9,218 bases of DNA from Clostridia bacterium (GTDB lineage Bacteria; Bacillota_A; Clostridia; Christensenellales; Borkfalkiaceae), in assembly GCA_017621955.1 (NCBI GenBank), contig JAGASB010000142.1, forward strand, positions 1 through 9,218. Reading direction: 5' to 3'. This document shows positions 6,572 to 9,218 of the stretch, piece by piece. Below the pieces are notes generated by a model. The model saw only the letters and a list, made by a program, of their open reading frames with translations, made no database searches and was not told the DNA's origin. The translations under genes were made by a program, and so were the position numbers. Position 1 is the first letter of the stretch. Each line of letters begins with the position of its first letter.

Positions 6572-9218
6572 ATTTCGAAAAGGTTGAAATTTACGGATTT
6601 AAATCGTTTGCAGATAAAGCCGAAATCAAGTTTGGCGACGGCATAACGGGTATAGTTGGACCGAACGGTTGCGGTAAAAGTAACGTTGCGGACGCTATAC
6701 GTTGGGTGCTTGGTGAACAGTCTGCAAAAAGTTTGCGTGGTTCAAGCATGCAAGACGTTATATTTAGTGGAACGCAGGGCAGAAAGTCACTTTCGTACTG
6801 TGAAGTTTCGCTATACTTTGACAATTCAAGCAGAATGTTTTCCATTGACTATAACGAAGTTATAATCACGCGTAAACTATTTAGAAGTGGTGAGAGTGAA
6901 TACTATATAAACAAACAACCTGCTAGACTTCGTGACATAGTCGAACTTTTACACGAATGCGGTATCGGTAAGGAAGGTTACACCATTATAGGTCAGGGCA
7001 AGGTTGAAGAAATTATGTCAGCAAAACCCGAAGACCGCCGTATGATATTTGAAGAAGCAACGGGCATTGCGAAATTTAAGACAAGAAAGAACGAATCGGA
7101 AAGGAAGTTAGACCGTACACACGAAAACTTAGTGCGTTATATCGACATACTTTCAGAAATTGAAAATCAACTTGCACCGCTTGAACGCCAAGCTGCAAAG
7201 GCAAAGGAATTTAACGAACTTTCAGCAGAACTAAAACATCACGAACTAAATACTTACATAGCAAAGGTAGATGGCGTTGAAAGTGCAAAGGGTAAAATTA
7301 ACGTAAGGATTAAAGGTCTTGACGAACAAACTGCACTCCGTAATCAAGAATTTAGTGACGCACAACGTGAATACGATAAGATTTTTTCGGATATAAACGA
7401 AGCGGACGACCGTCTTAGAAAGTTAAACGACGAACTTTTAGAAAAGCGTGTCGGAATGGAAAAATCTTCTGGTGCAAAACAACTTTACGAACAAAAAATT
7501 TCTTACTTAAAAAGCCAAATTGAGCGTGCTGAATCCGAAATTGAAAATAACGAAAAGTTAATTGAAACGTGCAAAGTAGAATTTTCAACAAATAACGGAA
7601 CGATTGTCAGTGGTGAAGAGCAACTTAAAAATCTTACCGATAAGGCTGAAAAACTCAGCAAAAAACTATTATCTGTTACTGAAAAAATCACGCTTGGCGA
7701 AGAACTTGCCGATGCTAATAGGAAAAAGATAATAGAATCAATAGAATCATTGTCCGACATTAAACTTAATACGGGCACGATGTCTATTGAAAAGAATAAT
7801 CTTATAGCAAAATTAACTGAACTCACTGAAAAACTTGATGAACTTTCGGTTAAACGTGAAAGTCAGTTTAACGATAAAGAACGTGCGGACAAAACTATTA
7901 ACGAACTTGACCGTGCTGTTTACGACTTAAAAAATCAGATAGAAGAAAAAGAAAACGAAGTAAGGAACTGTAACGAAGAAGTTGCCAAGGCAGATAACGC
8001 CATTTATTCACTTAACTCAGTGGTAACGACGCTTGTTACTAAGGATAACTTCTATAAAGCATTAAAGGATAACTACGATGGCTATGCACCGGCGGTTAAA
8101 AATCTTTTAAACAAGTCAAAGACCAACGGCGAGTTAAAACGTAGGATAAAAGGCGTAGTTGCAGAACTTATTAAAAGCGATAAAAAGTTTGATATCGCAC
8201 TTGAAACGGCGCTTGCGGCAGCCGCTCAAAACGTAGTTACTGCAAATCCCGACGATGCACGTTATCTTATAGAATATTTAAAGGTCAATAAACTAGGTAG
8301 AATTACTTTCTTGCCTATTACAAGCGTTAAACCAAGAGAGCAAAGCGTTCAAGTTACAAGCGCTCTTAACGAAAAGGGTGCGCTTGGCGTTGCGAATAAA
8401 TTAGTTTCTTACGATAAGCAGTTTGAAAACGTTATATCTAACCTTTTGGGCAATACGCTCATTGTTGATACACTTGAAAATGCAACACGCATTGCTGATA
8501 AATACCGTTTTGCGTTCAAGATGGTTACACTTGACGGGGACGTTTTCACAACCCAAGGTGCAATGACGGGCGGTTCAAGAAGAACTGACACCGTAGGGCT
8601 TTTATCTAGCGATAGAAAGATAGAAGACAACGCCCAAGAATTAAAGAACAAGCGTGAAGAAATGGACGCTATCAAGGTGCAAAAAGCAGAACTTGAAATT
8701 AAACGTGATAAAGCACTTGACGAACTTTCACTACTCAACGACCTTTATAACGGCAAACGTCAGCAAATACTTGTTGAACGTGAAAAGCAAGGCGCTGCTG
8801 AACGTCAACTTATTGAAGTTGGTAGGGAAATTGAAACTACAACTGATTTAATTGAAGACGTAAAAGAAAGGATTGCAAAAATCGACTCTGATTATCAAGG
8901 CGTTTTAAGTGGTAGTAAAAAACTTGAAGCCGAAGGAATAAGTGCAAGACAGTCTGCTGATAAACATCAAGCAGAATACGATGCACTCCGCAAGGAAAGG
9001 GATGGTTTGGCGCAAGAAGGAACTGCCCTTCAAGTCCAAATCACTGAATTAAAAGCAAGACTATCTTCGCTCAAAAATGAGAACGAACGTCTTAAAAATA
9101 TGATAACGGATGCGGAAAATACTAACGTAAACCTTAAAAACAGCAACGAAGGTGCGCTTGGTATAATCGAAGAACTTCGCCGTGACCAAGAAAAAGTTGC
9201 ACTTACAAAAGAAGAACA
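6568..9218 (+). CDS. smc: Chromosome segregation ATPase SMC (3' end outside window)
   Basis: SMC is the core of the bacterial condensin with ScpA and ScpB. Its ATP-driven dimer compacts and resolves the nucleoid. The GTG start at 6568 overlaps the rnc stop (GTGA), with a weak AGGGTGG site upstream. The first residues, MNFEKVEIYGFKSFADK, match the family start exactly, and the next Met is far inside the ATPase domain. The frame stays open to the window end: 883 codons of an expected ~1,180-1,190. Visible parts: Walker A GPNGCGKS (31-38); R-loop SLRGSSMQDVIF with R57; Q-loop GQGKVEEI with Q143; the N-terminal coiled-coil arm (~165-495); the hinge (~500-670), containing GVVAELIKSDKKFD, NKLGRITFLP and GAMTGGS; and the start of the returning coiled coil. 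The C-terminal signature motif and Walker B lie beyond the edge. ftsY commonly follows in Firmicutes but cannot be seen here. Confidence 0.96.
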   Translation, partial: MNFEKVEIYGFKSFADKAEIKFGDGITGIVGPNGCGKSNVADAIRWVLGEQSAKSLRGSSMQDVIFSGTQGRKSLSYCEVSLYFDNSSRMFSIDYNEVIITRKLFRSGESEYYINKQPARLRDIVELLHECGIGKEGYTIIGQGKVEEIMSAKPEDRRMIFEEATGIAKFKTRKNESERKLDRTHENLVRYIDILSEIENQLAPLERQAAKAKEFNELSAELKHHELNTYIAKVDGVESAKGKINVRIKGLDEQTALRNQEFSDAQREYDKIFSDINEADDRLRKLNDELLEKRVGMEKSSGAKQLYEQKISYLKSQIERAESEIENNEKLIETCKVEFSTNNGTIVSGEEQLKNLTDKAEKLSKKLLSVTEKITLGEELADANRKKIIESIESLSDIKLNTGTMSIEKNNLIAKLTELTEKLDELSVKRESQFNDKERADKTINELDRAVYDLKNQIEEKENEVRNCNEEVAKADNAIYSLNSVVTTLVTKDNFYKALKDNYDGYAPAVKNLLNKSKTNGELKRRIKGVVAELIKSDKKFDIALETALAAAAQNVVTANPDDARYLIEYLKVNKLGRITFLPITSVKPREQSVQVTSALNEKGALGVANKLVSYDKQFENVISNLLGNTLIVDTLENATRIADKYRFAFKMVTLDGDVFTTQGAMTGGSRRTDTVGLLSSDRKIEDNAQELKNKREEMDAIKVQKAELEIKRDKALDELSLLNDLYNGKRQQILVEREKQGAAERQLIEVGREIETTTDLIEDVKERIAKIDSDYQGVLSGSKKLEAEGISARQSADKHQAEYDALRKERDGLAQEGTALQVQITELKARLSSLKNENERLKNMITDAENTNVNLKNSNEGALGIIEELRRDQEKVALTKEE

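Noticed and set aside
6656..6865. A 69-residue + strand frame starting near the smc Walker A region
   Set aside because: It overlaps the unmistakable SMC ATPase domain in another frame and has no ribosome binding site.

Overview
The window is AT-rich and almost fully coding. Every supported gene lies on the + strand. The standard genetic code, strong GGAGG-type ribosome binding sites, short hairpin-plus-T-run terminators and a plsX-rnc-smc gene order point to a low-GC Firmicute, probably an uncultured clostridial lineage. That placement is inference from gene order and composition, not from a database match.

Positions 1-1734 hold two helical-repeat proteins of unknown role: the C-terminal part of a TPR protein whose start lies outside the window, then an acidic HEAT-like protein. 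They are probably co-transcribed and end at a strong terminator (1742-1770). Positions 1771-2083 form a small independent unit: a promoter, a leader whose two halves can pair across the Shine-Dalgarno sequence, a 40-residue lysine-rich protein (1916-2038), and its own terminator. Positions 2093-3323 are another single-gene unit, a YghO-like GNAT-fold protein with its own promoter and terminator.

Positions 3365-9218 are a housekeeping operon: asnS (asparaginyl-tRNA synthetase), plsX (phosphate acyltransferase), rnc (RNase III) and smc (chromosome condensation ATPase, cut by the window end). The genes are packed tightly: a 14-base gap, then a 1-base overlap, then a 4-base overlap. They are therefore likely one transcript from a good promoter at 3365-3393. 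A perfect 23-base palindrome overlaps the -10 element of that promoter. The acpP/fab genes often found between plsX and rnc in Firmicutes are absent, and asnS sits at the head of the operon.

I found no mobile element, CRISPR array, tRNA or rRNA, and no clearly new multi-gene system. The points most worth a second look are: no GATC site at all in 9.2 kb (and apparently no GGCC), a Ser at a metal-binding Asp position of RNase III, the palindrome over the operon promoter, and the small-protein unit with its self-pairing leader.
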